A DNA stretch of 64,000 nt, from assembly GCF_030219325.1 (NCBI RefSeq), contig NZ_CP126625.1:1042857-1106856 (forward strand). The letters are read 5' to 3'. The position numbers and the translations under genes were made by a program. Below, in pieces: positions 42,625 through 52,453 of the stretch; positions within the stretch are counted from its first letter, which is position 1; every line of letters begins with the position of its first letter. The notes beneath the pieces were generated by a model. The model was not told where the DNA came from. It worked only from the letters and a program-made list of their open reading frames with translations, and ran no database searches. This stretch comes from Geothrix sp. GTDB taxonomy: Bacteria; Acidobacteriota; Holophagae; Holophagales; Holophagaceae.

Positions 42625-43194
42625 TCAGGCCACCGGGGTCCGGGTCGCCCGCATGAAGTAGTGGATGCCGGAGGCCAGCACCAGGGCCGCCACGAGCCAG
42701 TACATTTCCGGCAGCAGGGGATCCATCCAGGGCCGGTATCCCAAGGCGTTGAAGAGCAGGCCCAGGGAGACCGCGCTCAGCTGGATGGCGGTGCTCAGCT
42801 TGCCCAGGAGGCTCGGGTGGAACTTGCTGTCGCTGAGGCGGTCCACCGAGGCGAAGGCGTAGAACGAGATCACCAGATCACGGGTGATGGCCAGGATCGA
42901 GACCCAGACGGGAATGGGTGCGGTCATGCCATTGGTCCGCCAGGCCATGAGGATGAAGGCGGTGGTCATCAGGAGCTTGTCCGCGGCGGGATCCATCAGG
43001 GCGCCCAGGTCCGAGCGCTGGTTGAAGGTCCGGGCGATGAAGCCGTCCAGCAGGTCGGTGAACCCCGCCGCGGCGAACAGGCCGAAGGCCTGCCAGTGGT
43101 GGCCGTACCAGACCGCGATGGCGAAAAAGGGGATCGCCAGGATCCGCAGCAGAGTCAGCGCGTTGGGGAGGGTCAGTGAATTGGATGGGTTCAT
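42625..43194 (-). CDS. pgsA: CDP-diacylglycerol-glycerol-3-phosphate 3-phosphatidyltransferase
   Basis: Membrane enzyme of 189 residues that makes phosphatidylglycerol phosphate. The CDP-alcohol phosphotransferase signature is complete: Asp47 and Asp50-Gly51, Ala54-Arg55, Gly64, Asp68 and Asp72. The N-terminal LTLPNALTLLRILAIPFFA is the family opening helix. Five to six membrane helices follow. Length is normal. It is divergent from feoA. Confidence 0.9.
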   Translation of the reverse strand: MNPSNSLTLPNALTLLRILAIPFFAIAVWYGHHWQAFGLFAAAGFTDLLDGFIARTFNQRSDLGALMDPAADKLLMTTAFILMAWRTNGMTAPIPVWVSILAITRDLVISFYAFASVDRLSDSKFHPSLLGKLSTAIQLSAVSLGLLFNALGYRPWMDPLLPEMYWLVAALVLASGIHYFMRATRTPVA

Positions 43195-43236
43195 CCAAAT
43201 CAGTTTAGACGGAGATCACATCCGAAGGTTCCCACC

Positions 43237-43264
43237 TTGTTCCACGCTAGGGGTGAGCTACACT
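43237..43264 (+). promoter_or_regulatory. Candidate promoter of the feo operon
   Basis: TTGTTC (43237-43242) and TACACT (43259-43264) are 16 bases apart, giving a start near 43271 and a short leader ending in GGAG before the ATG. No convincing Fur box overlaps it. Confidence 0.35.
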
Positions 43265-43283
43265 GGTCGATGGAGTTGAGACT

Positions 43284-43529
43284 ATGACTCAAAATCTTCC
43301 GATCCCTTTAAGTCTTCTCCAGCCCGGGGATCAAGGTGAAGTTGTGCAGATCCAGGCCCAGGGGCAGGTCCGCCAGCGCCTGCTGGAGATGGGCTTCATC
43401 CGCGGCGCCAGGCTGAGGGTCGAGAAGCTCGCGCCCCTGGGCGATCCCATGGAGCTCGTGATCAAGGGCTACCACCTTTCACTGAGGCGGGACGAGAGCT
43501 CCTGCATCCTCGTCCAGCCGGTGTCCTGA
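43284..43529 (+). CDS. feoA: Ferrous iron transport protein A
   Basis: SH3-like cytoplasmic partner of FeoB, 81 residues, with the family patterns LQPGDQGEVVQIQAQG, RQRLLEMGFIRGARL and GDPMELVIKGYHLSLRRDE. GGAG lies eight bases before the ATG. Its stop overlaps the feoB start by one base (TGATG), so the two are coupled. Confidence 0.92.
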   Translation: MTQNLPIPLSLLQPGDQGEVVQIQAQGQVRQRLLEMGFIRGARLRVEKLAPLGDPMELVIKGYHLSLRRDESSCILVQPVS

Positions 43530-45700
43530 TGACCTTGACCGTCGCCCTCGCGGGCAATCCCAACTGCGGGAAGACCACCCTCTTCAATGCCCTCACCGGA
43601 GCCCGGCATCACGTCGGCAACTGGCCGGGCGTCACGGTGGAGCGCCGCAGCGGGACCTTCGAACACGGGGGCACCACCATGGAGGTGGTGGACCTCCCCG
43701 GCACCTACTCGCTGGCCGCCCGCAGCGAGGACGAGCGGGTGGCCGTGCACTTCCTGGCCTCGCCCGAGGTGGACCTGGTCTTGAACGTGCTGGACGCCTC
43801 CAACCTGGAGCGCAACCTCTACCTCAGCACCCAGCTGCTGGAACTCGGCAAGCCCGTGGCCTTCGTCCTGAACATGGTGGACGACGCGGAGAACCGTGGG
43901 GTGCGCATCGACGTGCCCGCTCTGGAGCTGCTGCTGGGCGGCCCGATCATCCCCACCGTGGGAAACCGGGAGCAGGGCATCGAGGAACTCAAGGAACTGC
44001 TCGGCACCATGGCCCGGGGCGAATCCAACCGCTGCCGCAGCATCACCGTGGACTACGGCCACGACATCGAAGGCGAGCTCGCGAAGCTGCAGAAGGAGAT
44101 CTGCCGGGACGAGCAGCTGGAGGCCGCCATGCCGCCCCGGTGGCTGGCCCTGCAGCTGCTGGAGAACAACGTCGAAGCCAAGCGCGTGGTCGGCGAGAGC
44201 CACGCCAGCGAGGCCATCAAGCAACAGCTGGCCAAGAGCTTCGCCTTCCTGGAGCCGCACCTCGGAGCCGATGGCGCGACGCTGGTGGCCGAGCGCCGCT
44301 ACGGCTTCGCCCACGGCCTGGTCAAGGAGGTGGCCACGGCGCCGGATGACAAGAAATCACCCACCGCCAAGCTGGATGCGCTCCTCACGCACCGGGTCCT
44401 CGGCATCCCCATCTTCATCGCCATCCTGGCCTTGGTGTACTCCCTTTCCTTCATTCTCGGGAAGATCCCCCAGGACTGGATCGCAGACGGTTTCAAGGCC
44501 CTCTCCACCTTCGCGGCCAACCGCCTCCCCGCCGGTGAGCTGACCAGCCTGCTGGTGGACGGGGTCATTCCCGGCGTCAGCGCGGTGATCGTCTTCGTGC
44601 CCGTGATCATGATCCTCATGGGCTGCATCGCCTTCCTGGAGGACACGGGCTACATGGCGCGGGCGGCCTTCATCATGGACAGGCTCATGCACGTCATGGG
44701 GCTGCACGGGAAGAGCTTCATCCCCCTCATCATGGGCAGCGGTTGCAATGTGCCCGCCATCCAGGCGGCCCGCACCATCGAGAGCCCCCAGGACCGCCTC
44801 ATCACCATGCTGGTCACGCCCCTCGTGAGCTGCTCGGCGCGCCTGCAGGTCTATATCGTCATCGCCGGGACCTTCTTCACGCCCTTCAAGGCCGCCCTCT
44901 CCATCATCGCCATGCACTTCCTGGGGCTCGGCCTCGCGGTGCTCATGGGCCGCCTGTTGCGCAGCGCCCTGTTCAGCGGACCCAGTTCGCCCTTCGTGAT
45001 GGAACTGCCACCCTACCGGCTGCCCATGCTGAAGGCCACCCTCATCCACATGTGGGAGAAGGGGTCGATCTTCCTCACCCGGGCCGGCACCACGATTTTC
45101 GCGGGGGCGACCCTGGTGTGGTTCCTTTCGCGCTACCCCGGCATCGCCAACCGGGAGTGGACCCTGGAATACCAGCAGAAGCGGCAGGCCGTGGCGGCGC
45201 TGAACCTGCCCGCCGCGGAATCCGAGGAGCGGCTCAAGGCCCTGCAGCTGGCCCATGAGAGCCGCATCGTGAACACGAGCCTAGCCGCCAGACTGGGGCA
45301 GAAGGTCGAGCCCATCCTGCGGCCCATCCTGGATCCGGATCACAAGCGGGCCGAGGCCTGGAAGGATGTCATCGCCCTCACCGCCGGCTTCGTGGCCAAG
45401 GAGATCGTGGTCTCCACCATGGCCGTCATCCACCAGGCCAGCGAGGAGCCCAAGGAGGGCGAACAGCTCAGCCCGCTCCAGGTGGCGCTGCGCGATGGCT
45501 CGGGCCTGACGCCCCTCACGGCCCTGGCCTTCATGGTATTCACCCTCATCTACACGCCCTGCCTCGGTACCATCGCCATGATCCGTCGCGAGGCCGGCAG
45601 CTGGCGTTGGGCCGCCTTCACGGTGGGCTATGGTCTGGTGCTGGGCTGGGGCCTGGCCTGGGTCACGGTGGCCGTGGGCCGCGCCTTCGGCTATGCGTGA
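43529..45700 (+). CDS. feoB: Ferrous iron transporter B
   Basis: GTP-gated ferrous iron permease of 723 residues. The N-terminal G domain shows G1 GNPNCGKTT (residues 9-17), G3 DLPGTYS and NMVD-type G4. The membrane part holds the two gate motifs: CIAFLEDTGYMARAAF with GSGCNVPAI, and TPLVSCSARLQVY. About eleven helices follow, with a long loop at about residues 520-590. FeoB drives uptake of Fe(II), which fits life under low-oxygen, iron-rich conditions. It is followed seven bases later by a FeoB-associated Cys-rich peptide; no feoC is present. Confidence 0.95.
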   Translation: MTLTVALAGNPNCGKTTLFNALTGARHHVGNWPGVTVERRSGTFEHGGTTMEVVDLPGTYSLAARSEDERVAVHFLASPEVDLVLNVLDASNLERNLYLSTQLLELGKPVAFVLNMVDDAENRGVRIDVPALELLLGGPIIPTVGNREQGIEELKELLGTMARGESNRCRSITVDYGHDIEGELAKLQKEICRDEQLEAAMPPRWLALQLLENNVEAKRVVGESHASEAIKQQLAKSFAFLEPHLGADGATLVAERRYGFAHGLVKEVATAPDDKKSPTAKLDALLTHRVLGIPIFIAILALVYSLSFILGKIPQDWIADGFKALSTFAANRLPAGELTSLLVDGVIPGVSAVIVFVPVIMILMGCIAFLEDTGYMARAAFIMDRLMHVMGLHGKSFIPLIMGSGCNVPAIQAARTIESPQDRLITMLVTPLVSCSARLQVYIVIAGTFFTPFKAALSIIAMHFLGLGLAVLMGRLLRSALFSGPSSPFVMELPPYRLPMLKATLIHMWEKGSIFLTRAGTTIFAGATLVWFLSRYPGIANREWTLEYQQKRQAVAALNLPAAESEERLKALQLAHESRIVNTSLAARLGQKVEPILRPILDPDHKRAEAWKDVIALTAGFVAKEIVVSTMAVIHQASEEPKEGEQLSPLQVALRDGSGLTPLTALAFMVFTLIYTPCLGTIAMIRREAGSWRWAAFTVGYGLVLGWGLAWVTVAVGRAFGYA

Positions 45701-45707
45701 GGTGGCC

Positions 45708-45854
45708 ATGATCCAGACTTTTCTTGTCGTTTCCGCCGCCGGTTTTTCGGCCTTCTACTTCCTCCACGGCGCCTACCAGGACTTCTGCGGCGCCAGGGGC
45801 CGCAGTTGCGGGAAGTGCAGCTCCGGTGGGTGTCCAGCGGCCCGCAAGGGCTGA
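45708..45854 (+). CDS. FeoB-associated Cys-rich membrane peptide
   Basis: Very short protein of 48 residues. One membrane helix (FLVVSAAGFSAFYFLHGAY) is followed by a cysteine cluster CGARGRSCGKCSSGGC and a basic end. Such peptides commonly follow feoB in anaerobes and probably bind iron or Fe-S at the transporter mouth; the role is inferred from position. The ATG at 45708 has GAGGTGGCC and lies seven bases after feoB. Confidence 0.8.
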   Translation: MIQTFLVVSAAGFSAFYFLHGAYQDFCGARGRSCGKCSSGGCPAARKG

Positions 45855-45904
45855 CGGGTCGGAAGAACCCCAAGGTGCCATCCTGATACCCGGCAGGAGG
45901 TCCC

Positions 45905-46558
45905 ATGCGCTTCATCTTCGAGCAGGTGCGGGTCGGCGGGGATCGCAACTTCGGCTACCTGCTGGGTGATCGGGAGGCCGGGGTCGGCGTGGTCATCGAT
46001 CCCTCGTACACGCCCGAGGCCGTGGTGGAGCGGGCCCGGGTCCAGGGGCTCAAGATCACCCACATCCTCAACACCCACGGCCATCCGGACCACACCAACG
46101 GCAATGAGGTGGCCAAGACGCTCACCGGCGCCGTGGTGGCGGGCGGGCCCGGCCACCCGGGCCCCGTGGACCTCATCCTCCAGGATGGCGACCGCGTGCC
46201 CTTCGGCGCCTTCTGGATCCGCACCTGGCATGTCCCCGGCCACTACCACGACCATCTGGCCTTCCTGGTGGAGGGGCAGGATGCTGCCTTCACCGGCGAC
46301 CTGCTCTTCGTGGGCAAGGTGGGCGGCACCCAGTCCGAGGCCGATGGCCGCACGGAATGGGCCAGCCTGCAGCGCCTGCTTCGGGACTGGCCCGATGGCA
46401 CCACGATCTGGCCGGGCCACGACTACGGCGCCCGCCCCAGTTCCACCGTGGCCTGGGAGCGCCGCACCAACCCCTTCCTCCTGTGCCCCGATGTCGACGC
46501 CTTCCTGCAAGCGAAGCAGGCGTGGGCGGGGTTCAAGGCCAAGCATGGCCTGCGCTGA
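45905..46558 (+). CDS. MBL-fold metallo-hydrolase (glyoxalase II-like)
   Basis: Metallo-beta-lactamase-fold hydrolase of 217 residues. The HxHxDH motif is NTHGHPDHTNG, the third metal His/Asp region is TWHVPGHYHDHLAF, AFTGDLLF gives the bridging aspartate, and IWPGHDYG the final histidine. The layout is that of glyoxalase II (hydroxyacylglutathione hydrolase) and related persulfide dioxygenases; the substrate is not defined. GGAGGTCCC precedes the ATG. It lies 50 bases after the FeoB-associated peptide and could be part of that transcript. Confidence 0.83.
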   Translation: MRFIFEQVRVGGDRNFGYLLGDREAGVGVVIDPSYTPEAVVERARVQGLKITHILNTHGHPDHTNGNEVAKTLTGAVVAGGPGHPGPVDLILQDGDRVPFGAFWIRTWHVPGHYHDHLAFLVEGQDAAFTGDLLFVGKVGGTQSEADGRTEWASLQRLLRDWPDGTTIWPGHDYGARPSSTVAWERRTNPFLLCPDVDAFLQAKQAWAGFKAKHGLR

Positions 46559-46753
46559 AGGATGGGCCCCTCCTCCTCCACCAAAATGCGACGCGGCTGC
46601 TTTCGGTCTGGCACCATGACACCGATCGGCGGATCAGGGCTTAGACCAAAAGATCTATATAAAGATTTAATTCATGTTAATTTAAAAAAATTGGTTGCAA
46701 CACCGATCTCTGGACCTATGCTGACTCACCGGAACCCTCAAAAGGAGATCCCG

Positions 46754-46924
46754 ATGAACCTGCTCCCCGTCTTCTCTGCCATCGCCATCGTGGCCACGGC
46801 CTACCTGGGCATCGACAATCCGGGACGGGCCATCGTCGTCCAGCTGTGCATCGCCTTCGTCACGCTCCTGGGCATGGGGATCAGTTTGTGGCGGGAGTCC
46901 AGGCTCTCTGCGAAGACCATTTGA
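46754..46924 (+). CDS. Small membrane protein
   Basis: Predicted 56-residue protein with two hydrophobic segments (about residues 3-19 and 27-44) and a short basic end (WRESRLSAK). The ATG has an excellent AAAGGAGATCCCG ribosome site, and an AT-rich promoter-like stretch lies upstream (46640-46700), which support it as a real gene. No family recognised. It lies between the MBL hydrolase and napA; whether it is linked to nitrate reduction is unknown. Confidence 0.6.
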   Translation: MNLLPVFSAIAIVATAYLGIDNPGRAIVVQLCIAFVTLLGMGISLWRESRLSAKTI

Positions 46925-47020
46925 GGTCCCCGGCCGGCCGGTCGCACCTGAACAGGATTCAGCCTCCGCTCCGCGCGGAGGCCTGAATTTGTCCGGCACC
47001 TTCCAGCGGGCACGTTCGGA

Positions 47021-47048
47021 TTGATTGAGCGTAATTATTTAATAATAA
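47021..47048 (+). promoter_or_regulatory. Candidate napA promoter in an AT-rich region
   Basis: TTGATT (47021-47026) and TAATAA (47043-47048) are 16 bases apart. Downstream the element CGGTTGATATTT (47051-47062) recurs as CGGTTGAATATTT (47077-47089), a near-direct repeat 26 bases apart that may be a regulator site. No good FNR palindrome was found. Confidence 0.3.
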
Positions 47049-47127
47049 AACGGTTGATATTTGCGATTAAAATATCCGGTTGAATATTTAGGACCAATCT
47101 ATCCTAGATCATCTTCCGGAGGTCGCC

Positions 47128-49869
47128 ATGGCCTTGATGCTCAACCGTCGGACCTTCCTGAAGGCCGGCTTCACCACCGCCACCATCGGCGCCACGGGGC
47201 TGCCGCTGGAGGCCCTGCCCGCCGAGGCGAAGGGCTGGAACTGGGAGCGGGGCGTGTGCCGCTTCTGCGGCACGGGCTGCGGCATTCGCGTCGCTTCGAA
47301 GGACGGCCGCGTGGTGGCCGTGAAGGGCGACATCCAGAACCCCGTGAACCGCGGCCTGCTCTGTGCCAAGGGCTATGCCTGCGCCCAGATCCTCTACGGC
47401 CAGGACCGGCTGACGAAGCCGCTCTTGCGCAAGAAGGACGGCAGGTTCGACAAGCAGGGCGACTTCGAGGAGGTGTCCTGGCAGGAGGCCTTCGACGTCA
47501 TGAAGGCCCAGTGGTCCAAGGCCCACAAGGCCCTGGGGCCCACGGGTGTCGCCGTCATGGGCTCGGGCCAGTACACGATCATGGAGGGCTATGCCGCCGT
47601 GAAGCTGGTGAAGGCGGGCTGGCGTTCCAACAACCTGGATCCCAACGCCCGCCACTGCATGGCTTCCGCCGTGGCGGCCTTCATGCAGACCTTCGGCATC
47701 GACGAGCCTTCGGGCTGCTACGACGACATCGAGCTCACGGATACGGTGGTGACCTGGGGCGCGAACATGGCCGAGATGCATCCCATGCTCTGGGCCCGCG
47801 TCATCGATGAGCGGCTGCGGCGCGACAGCTACCGGATCTTCAACCTCACCACCTACGCCAACGCCACCTCCGAAGGCGCGGACGTGGAGATCGTCTTCAA
47901 GCCCAACACCGACCTGGCCATCTGGAACTACCTGGCCCGCGAAGTGGTGAAGCGCGGCGCCGTGGACAAGGACTACGTGGCCAAGCACTGCGTCTTCGCC
48001 GCCGGTCCCATGGACATCGGCTTCGGCCTGCGGGAGGACTCGATCAAGGCCTACACGGCCGAGAGAGACACCCAGGCCCGGCAGAAGACCGTGGTGCTGA
48101 CCCGGGAGGAGGCCATCGCCCGGGGCCTGGATCCTGCCGTGCAGCATGAGAAGTCCCAGGCTGCTTCGGGCAGCCCCCAGCGCCACTGGCTGATCTCCTT
48201 CGAGGAGTTCCAGAAGGGCCTGGAGCCATACACGCTGGACTTCGTGGCCGCCCTCGCCAAGGGCGATCCCGATGAGTCCCTGGAGGCCTTCAAGGCCAAG
48301 CTGGTGCAGCTCGCTGATGAGTACGCGAACCCGGCCCGCAAGCAGGTCTCCTTCTGGACCATGGGCTTCAACCAGCACACCCGCGGCACCTGGGTGAACG
48401 AGCAGGCCTACATGCTGCACCTGCTCACGGGCAAGCAGGCCCGGCCCGGCGCCGGCGCCTTCTCGCTCACGGGCCAGCCCTCCGCCTGCGGCACGGCCCG
48501 CGAGGTGGGCACCTTCGCCCATCGCCTGCCCGCGGACATGAGCGTGGACGATCCGGCCCACCGCAAGCACTCCGAAGAGATCTGGAAGCTGCCGGCCAGC
48601 ACCCTCAATCCGAAGATCGGCAGCCACATCGTGCAGATGATGCGCGACCTGGAGGACGGCAAGGTCAAGTGGCTGTGGGTTCAGGTCACCAACCCCTTCC
48701 AGTCCTCGGCCAATGCCAACCACTGGATCGAGGCCGCACGCAAGCTGGACAACTTCATCGTGGTGTCGGATGTCTATCCGACCCTCTCTTCCAAGGTGGC
48801 GGACCTCATCCTGCCCTCGGCCATGATCTACGAGAAGTGGGGCGGCTACGGCAATGCCGAGCGGCGCACCCAGCTCTGGCGCCAAGTGGTGCTGCCGCCC
48901 GGCGAGGCCCGCAGCGACGTGTGGCAGATGATGGAGTTCTCGAAGCGGTTCACGCTGGCGGAAGTGTGGGGCGAGCAGCCCGTGCCAGGGCTGGAGGCGC
49001 CGGGCTACGAGAAGGGCAAGCTCCCCTCGGTGCTTCCGGCCGCCGAAGCCCTCGGCTACAAGCCCGACAGCACCCTCTACGACGTGCTCTTCGCCACGCC
49101 GACCGCGAAGACGTTCGCATGGCCGGATCCCGTGGCCTTCGGCAAGCCGAATTCCACGGTCGCGCAGGCTGGCATCAAGTGGTTCCCGGAGAAGGCCCTG
49201 TTCGAGGAATACCGGCTATTCGGCCTGGGCCATGGGCATGACCTGGCGCCCTTCGACGTCTACTTCAAGCGCGACATCTCGGGCCTTCGCTGGCCTGTGG
49301 TGGATGGCAAGGAGACCCGCTGGCGCTTCAATGACGAGTACGATCCCTATGCCAAGAAGGGGAGCGGCATCGACTTCTATGGCACCGCCATGAAGAAGGT
49401 CCCGGCGGGCGATCTGAATGGCCCCAAGGCGGGTGATCCCGTGGCCCTGCCCGGCAAGGCCAAGATCTTCTTCCGGCCCTGGCAGGAACCGCCTGAATCC
49501 CCGGATGCCACCTATGACCTGTGGCTCTGCACGGGCCGTGTCCTGGAGCACTGGCACTCGGGTTCCATGACCCGGCGCGTGCCCCAGCTCCACGCCGCCG
49601 TGCCGGAGGCGCTGCTCTTCCTCCACGCCAAGGACGCGGAGACGCGCGGGCTCAAGGCGGGCGACCTCGCGTGGATCGAGTCCCGGCGTGGCAAGATCCA
49701 GGCCCGCGTCACCCTGGGGGGCCGCAACAAGATGCCGCGCGGGATGGCCTACGTGCCCTGGTTCGATGAGGGCGTGTTCATCAACAAGGTGACCCTCGAT
49801 GCCACCTGTCCCATCTCCAAGGAAACCGACTTCAAGAAGTGCGCCGTCCGCATCTCGAAAGTCGTCTAG
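47128..49869 (+). CDS. napA: Periplasmic nitrate reductase catalytic subunit
   Basis: Bis-MGD molybdoenzyme of 913 residues that reduces nitrate to nitrite in the periplasm. The twin-arginine signal is [10 protein letters not shown]. The [4Fe-4S] cluster uses Cys44, Cys47, Cys51 (CRFCGTGC) and Cys79 (LLCAKG). The molybdenum ligand Cys177 is in [12 protein letters not shown], followed by the NapA-specific [15 protein letters not shown]-terminal [20 protein letters not shown] matches NapA. It is longer than E. coli NapA (about 830), mostly through insertions around residues 290-380. CCGGAGGTCGCC precedes the ATG. napB follows after 10 bases. No napD, napC, napGH or napF is nearby. Confidence 0.92.
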   Translation: MALMLNRRTFLKAGFTTATIGATGLPLEALPAEAKGWNWERGVCRFCGTGCGIRVASKDGRVVAVKGDIQNPVNRGLLCAKGYACAQILYGQDRLTKPLLRKKDGRFDKQGDFEEVSWQEAFDVMKAQWSKAHKALGPTGVAVMGSGQYTIMEGYAAVKLVKAGWRSNNLDPNARHCMASAVAAFMQTFGIDEPSGCYDDIELTDTVVTWGANMAEMHPMLWARVIDERLRRDSYRIFNLTTYANATSEGADVEIVFKPNTDLAIWNYLAREVVKRGAVDKDYVAKHCVFAAGPMDIGFGLREDSIKAYTAERDTQARQKTVVLTREEAIARGLDPAVQHEKSQAASGSPQRHWLISFEEFQKGLEPYTLDFVAALAKGDPDESLEAFKAKLVQLADEYANPARKQVSFWTMGFNQHTRGTWVNEQAYMLHLLTGKQARPGAGAFSLTGQPSACGTAREVGTFAHRLPADMSVDDPAHRKHSEEIWKLPASTLNPKIGSHIVQMMRDLEDGKVKWLWVQVTNPFQSSANANHWIEAARKLDNFIVVSDVYPTLSSKVADLILPSAMIYEKWGGYGNAERRTQLWRQVVLPPGEARSDVWQMMEFSKRFTLAEVWGEQPVPGLEAPGYEKGKLPSVLPAAEALGYKPDSTLYDVLFATPTAKTFAWPDPVAFGKPNSTVAQAGIKWFPEKALFEEYRLFGLGHGHDLAPFDVYFKRDISGLRWPVVDGKETRWRFNDEYDPYAKKGSGIDFYGTAMKKVPAGDLNGPKAGDPVALPGKAKIFFRPWQEPPESPDATYDLWLCTGRVLEHWHSGSMTRRVPQLHAAVPEALLFLHAKDAETRGLKAGDLAWIESRRGKIQARVTLGGRNKMPRGMAYVPWFDEGVFINKVTLDATCPISKETDFKKCAVRISKVV

Positions 49870-49879
49870 GAGAGCCACC

Positions 49880-50335
49880 ATGAGCCGACTCATCCTTTCC
49901 CTGACCCTCTGCACCCTCTCCCTGTCGGCCTCCAAGCCGCCCGCCAAGCCGATCCCGGACCGCAACCTGGGTCTGTCGCGCACCTCGGTGTTCGACGTGC
50001 CCGCGCCCCCCGCCTACCGGGACGAGGCCTCGGAACCCGGCGAGAAGGCGCTGCCCAAGCGCATCAACCGGGAGTACCCGCCGGTCATTCCCCACAGCGT
50101 GGCGGACAGCCTGCCCATCACCCGGAGCACCAACCTCTGCCTGGACTGCCACGCGGTGCCCGGCCCCAAGAAGAAGGGGGAGGCCACGCCCGTCCCCGCC
50201 AGCCACTACGTGGACCTCCGCCGGGCCCCCGAGGCCAAGGGCACCCAGGTCGCCGGCACCCGCTTCGTATGCATCTCCTGCCACGTGCCCCGCACCGACG
50301 CGCCGGCCCTGATGGGGAGCAGCTACCGGCCCTAG
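49880..50335 (+). CDS. napB: Periplasmic nitrate reductase dihaem cytochrome subunit
   Basis: Small electron-transfer subunit of nitrate reductase, 151 residues. Signal peptide RLILSLTLCTLSLSA. Two c-type haem sites: CLDCH (Cys87-His91) and CISCH (Cys131-His135). The upstream YPPVIPHSV segment, whose histidine is an axial ligand, is typical of NapB. GGAGAGCCACC precedes the ATG. It must receive electrons from a quinol oxidase (NapC or similar) that is not encoded here. Confidence 0.9.
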   Translation: MSRLILSLTLCTLSLSASKPPAKPIPDRNLGLSRTSVFDVPAPPAYRDEASEPGEKALPKRINREYPPVIPHSVADSLPITRSTNLCLDCHAVPGPKKKGEATPVPASHYVDLRRAPEAKGTQVAGTRFVCISCHVPRTDAPALMGSSYRP

Positions 50336-50472
50336 GCGCCATTTCTGATTGATCTGCAACCTGACTTGTTTCATGTTGAGCCTGAAACAAGCAGGTGCCG
50401 GTCTGCCGCGTCCTCTCCCATCGGGGGGTCTTCGCTGCCTTGGCCCACGATTCAGGATTGGAAGGTGTCCTC

Positions 50473-51693
50473 ATGGCGGACCAGACGTTGACCATCCTCC
50501 TCGCTGGCGGCAGCGGCTCCCGTCTGCAGCCGCTGACCGCGGATCGCGCCAAGCCCGCCGTGCCCTTCGGCGGCAAGTATCGGGTGATCGACTTCACCCT
50601 CTCCAACTGCCTGCATTCCGGCCTGCGCCGCATCCTGGTGCTGACCCAGTACAAATCCCACTCCCTGCACAAGCACCTGCGGGATGGCTGGTCCATCTTC
50701 AATCCCGAGTGTGGCGAGTACATCACCGTGGTGCCGCCGCAGATGCGCACGGGCGCCTTCTGGTACGCGGGCACGGCCGACGCCATCAACCAGAACCTGT
50801 TCCTGCTGGAGCGCAACGAGGCCGGGAAGGTGCTGATCCTGGCGGCCGATCACATCTACCGCATGGACTACGCCGCCCTCATCCAGGCCCACACCGAGAC
50901 CGGCGCGGATCTGACCGTGGCCTGCATGAAGGTGCCCATCGGCGAGGCCAGCGCCTTCGGCGTCATGGCCGTGGATGGGAACGGCCGCATCGTGGAGTTC
51001 CAGGAGAAGCCCGACCAGCCCAAGTCCATGCCCGGTGACCCGGCGACGGCCCTCGTCTCCATGGGCATCTACGTCTTCACCAAGGACCTGCTCATCGAGC
51101 AGCTGCGGGCCGACAGCCTGCGCGAGGAATCCAGCCACGACTTCGGCAAGGACCTCATCCCCGGCATGATCCACTCGCACCGGGTCCATGCCTACGAGTT
51201 CGGCGGCACCCGGGGCCGGGTCACGCCGGACCGCTACTGGCGCGACGTGGGCAGCCTCGATGCCTACTACGAGGCGAACATGGATCTCCTCAAGCCCGTG
51301 CCGCCCCTGGATCTCTACCAGAACGACTGGGCCATCCGCACCTACCACGGCCAGAACCCCCCGGCCCGAATGGTGCCCGGCGGCAATGGCAAGGATGGGC
51401 TGATGACCAACTCCATCATGGGCGCCGGCACGGTGATCATCGGCGGCGTCGTGCGCCATTCCGTCCTCGCCTCCCGCGTCCACATCCACGAAGGGGCGGT
51501 GGTGGAGGACGCCATCCTCTTCGACCACGTATCCGTGGGGCAGGGCGCACAGCTGCGCCGCTGCATCGTCGACAAGCACGTGACCATCCCCCCGGGGGAG
51601 ACCATCGGTTTCGACGCAGACAAGGACAGGCAGCGCTTCACCCTCTCCGACAAGGGCATCGTCGTGGTGCCGGAGGAATACCGGTTTGACTGA
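50473..51693 (+). CDS. glgC: Glucose-1-phosphate adenylyltransferase
   Basis: ADP-glucose pyrophosphorylase of 406 residues, first step of glycogen synthesis. The nucleotide-binding ILLAGGSGSRLQPLT with AKPAVPFGGKYRVIDF opens the catalytic domain, and the ADP-glucose loop is seen as WYAGTADAINQNL. The C-terminal third has left-handed helix-type repeats (SIMGAGTVIIGGVVRHSVL, GAVVEDAILFDHVSVGQGAQ). ATG at 50473 follows GAAGGTGTCCTC. It is followed by the nitroreductase gene; other glg genes are not in the window. Confidence 0.92.
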   Translation: MADQTLTILLAGGSGSRLQPLTADRAKPAVPFGGKYRVIDFTLSNCLHSGLRRILVLTQYKSHSLHKHLRDGWSIFNPECGEYITVVPPQMRTGAFWYAGTADAINQNLFLLERNEAGKVLILAADHIYRMDYAALIQAHTETGADLTVACMKVPIGEASAFGVMAVDGNGRIVEFQEKPDQPKSMPGDPATALVSMGIYVFTKDLLIEQLRADSLREESSHDFGKDLIPGMIHSHRVHAYEFGGTRGRVTPDRYWRDVGSLDAYYEANMDLLKPVPPLDLYQNDWAIRTYHGQNPPARMVPGGNGKDGLMTNSIMGAGTVIIGGVVRHSVLASRVHIHEGAVVEDAILFDHVSVGQGAQLRRCIVDKHVTIPPGETIGFDADKDRQRFTLSDKGIVVVPEEYRFD

Positions 51694-51718
51694 AGCCATG
51701 CCCAACAAGGACGAAGCC

Positions 51719-52432
51719 ATGAACTTGTTCGACCGACCCTCTGAGGCGGATATCGCCGCCGTGGACGCCGCCATCACCAGCCGCCATTCCGTGCGCGCCT
51801 TCCTGCCGACGCCGGTGCCTCGGGAGATCGTCGAGGACATCCTGCGCGTGGCCTCGCGGGCGCCCTCCGGCACCAACACGCAGCCCTGGCAGGTCCACGT
51901 GCTGATGGGCGCCGCCCGGAGGCGCCTGTCCGACCGCATCAGCGCAGTCTATGAAAACCCCGCCGAGCTGGCCACGCACCAGCAGGAGTACGACTACTAC
52001 CCGAAGGAGTGGGCTTCGCCCTACATCGACCGTCGCCGCAAGGTCGGCTGGGATCTCTACGCCCTCCTGGGCCTCGCCAAGACCGACAAGGCCGGCATGC
52101 ACCGCCAGCATGGCCGCAACTACCGGTTCTTCGATGCGCCAGTCGGGTTGATCTTCAGCATCGATCGCGTGATGCAGCAGGGCAGCTGGCTGGACTACGG
52201 CATGTTCCTGCAGAGCATCATGGTGGCGGCCCGGGCCCGCGGTCTGCACACCTGCCCCCAGGCCGCCTTCACCCAGTTCCATCGCCTCATCGCCGAAGAG
52301 CTGGCCTTCAGGCCCGAGCAGATGCTGGTATGCGGCATGGCCCTGGGCTACGCCGATCCGTCAGCCGTGGAGAATAGCCTGGTGACCGAGCGGGCCCCTG
52401 TGTCCGAGTTCGCGCGGTTCATCGAGGACTAG
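51719..52432 (+). CDS. Nitroreductase family flavoprotein
   Basis: FMN-dependent oxidoreductase of 237 residues. The FMN-binding SRHSVRAFLPTPV and ASRAPSGTNTQPWQVHVL are typical; the C-terminal FLQSIMVAARARGLHTCPQAAF and MALGYADP complete the site. Family members reduce nitro groups, quinones or flavins; the one here resembles the larger NfnB/Rv-type nitroreductases. AAGGA lies seven bases before the chosen ATG at 51719; starts at 51698 or a TTG at 51686 (overlapping glgC) are possible. Convergent with the MoaD-like gene, 21 bases away. Confidence 0.83.
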   Translation: MNLFDRPSEADIAAVDAAITSRHSVRAFLPTPVPREIVEDILRVASRAPSGTNTQPWQVHVLMGAARRRLSDRISAVYENPAELATHQQEYDYYPKEWASPYIDRRRKVGWDLYALLGLAKTDKAGMHRQHGRNYRFFDAPVGLIFSIDRVMQQGSWLDYGMFLQSIMVAARARGLHTCPQAAFTQFHRLIAEELAFRPEQMLVCGMALGYADPSAVENSLVTERAPVSEFARFIED

Positions 52433-52453
52433 GCGCGTCGCAGACAGCGGGCC

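Noticed and set aside
43195..43283. Fur box upstream of feoA
   Set aside because: No stretch fits the 19-base Fur consensus, although iron control is expected from the genes.
47020..47100. FNR box upstream of napA
   Set aside because: TTGAT half-sites occur but the spacing and partner ATCAA do not fit the palindrome.
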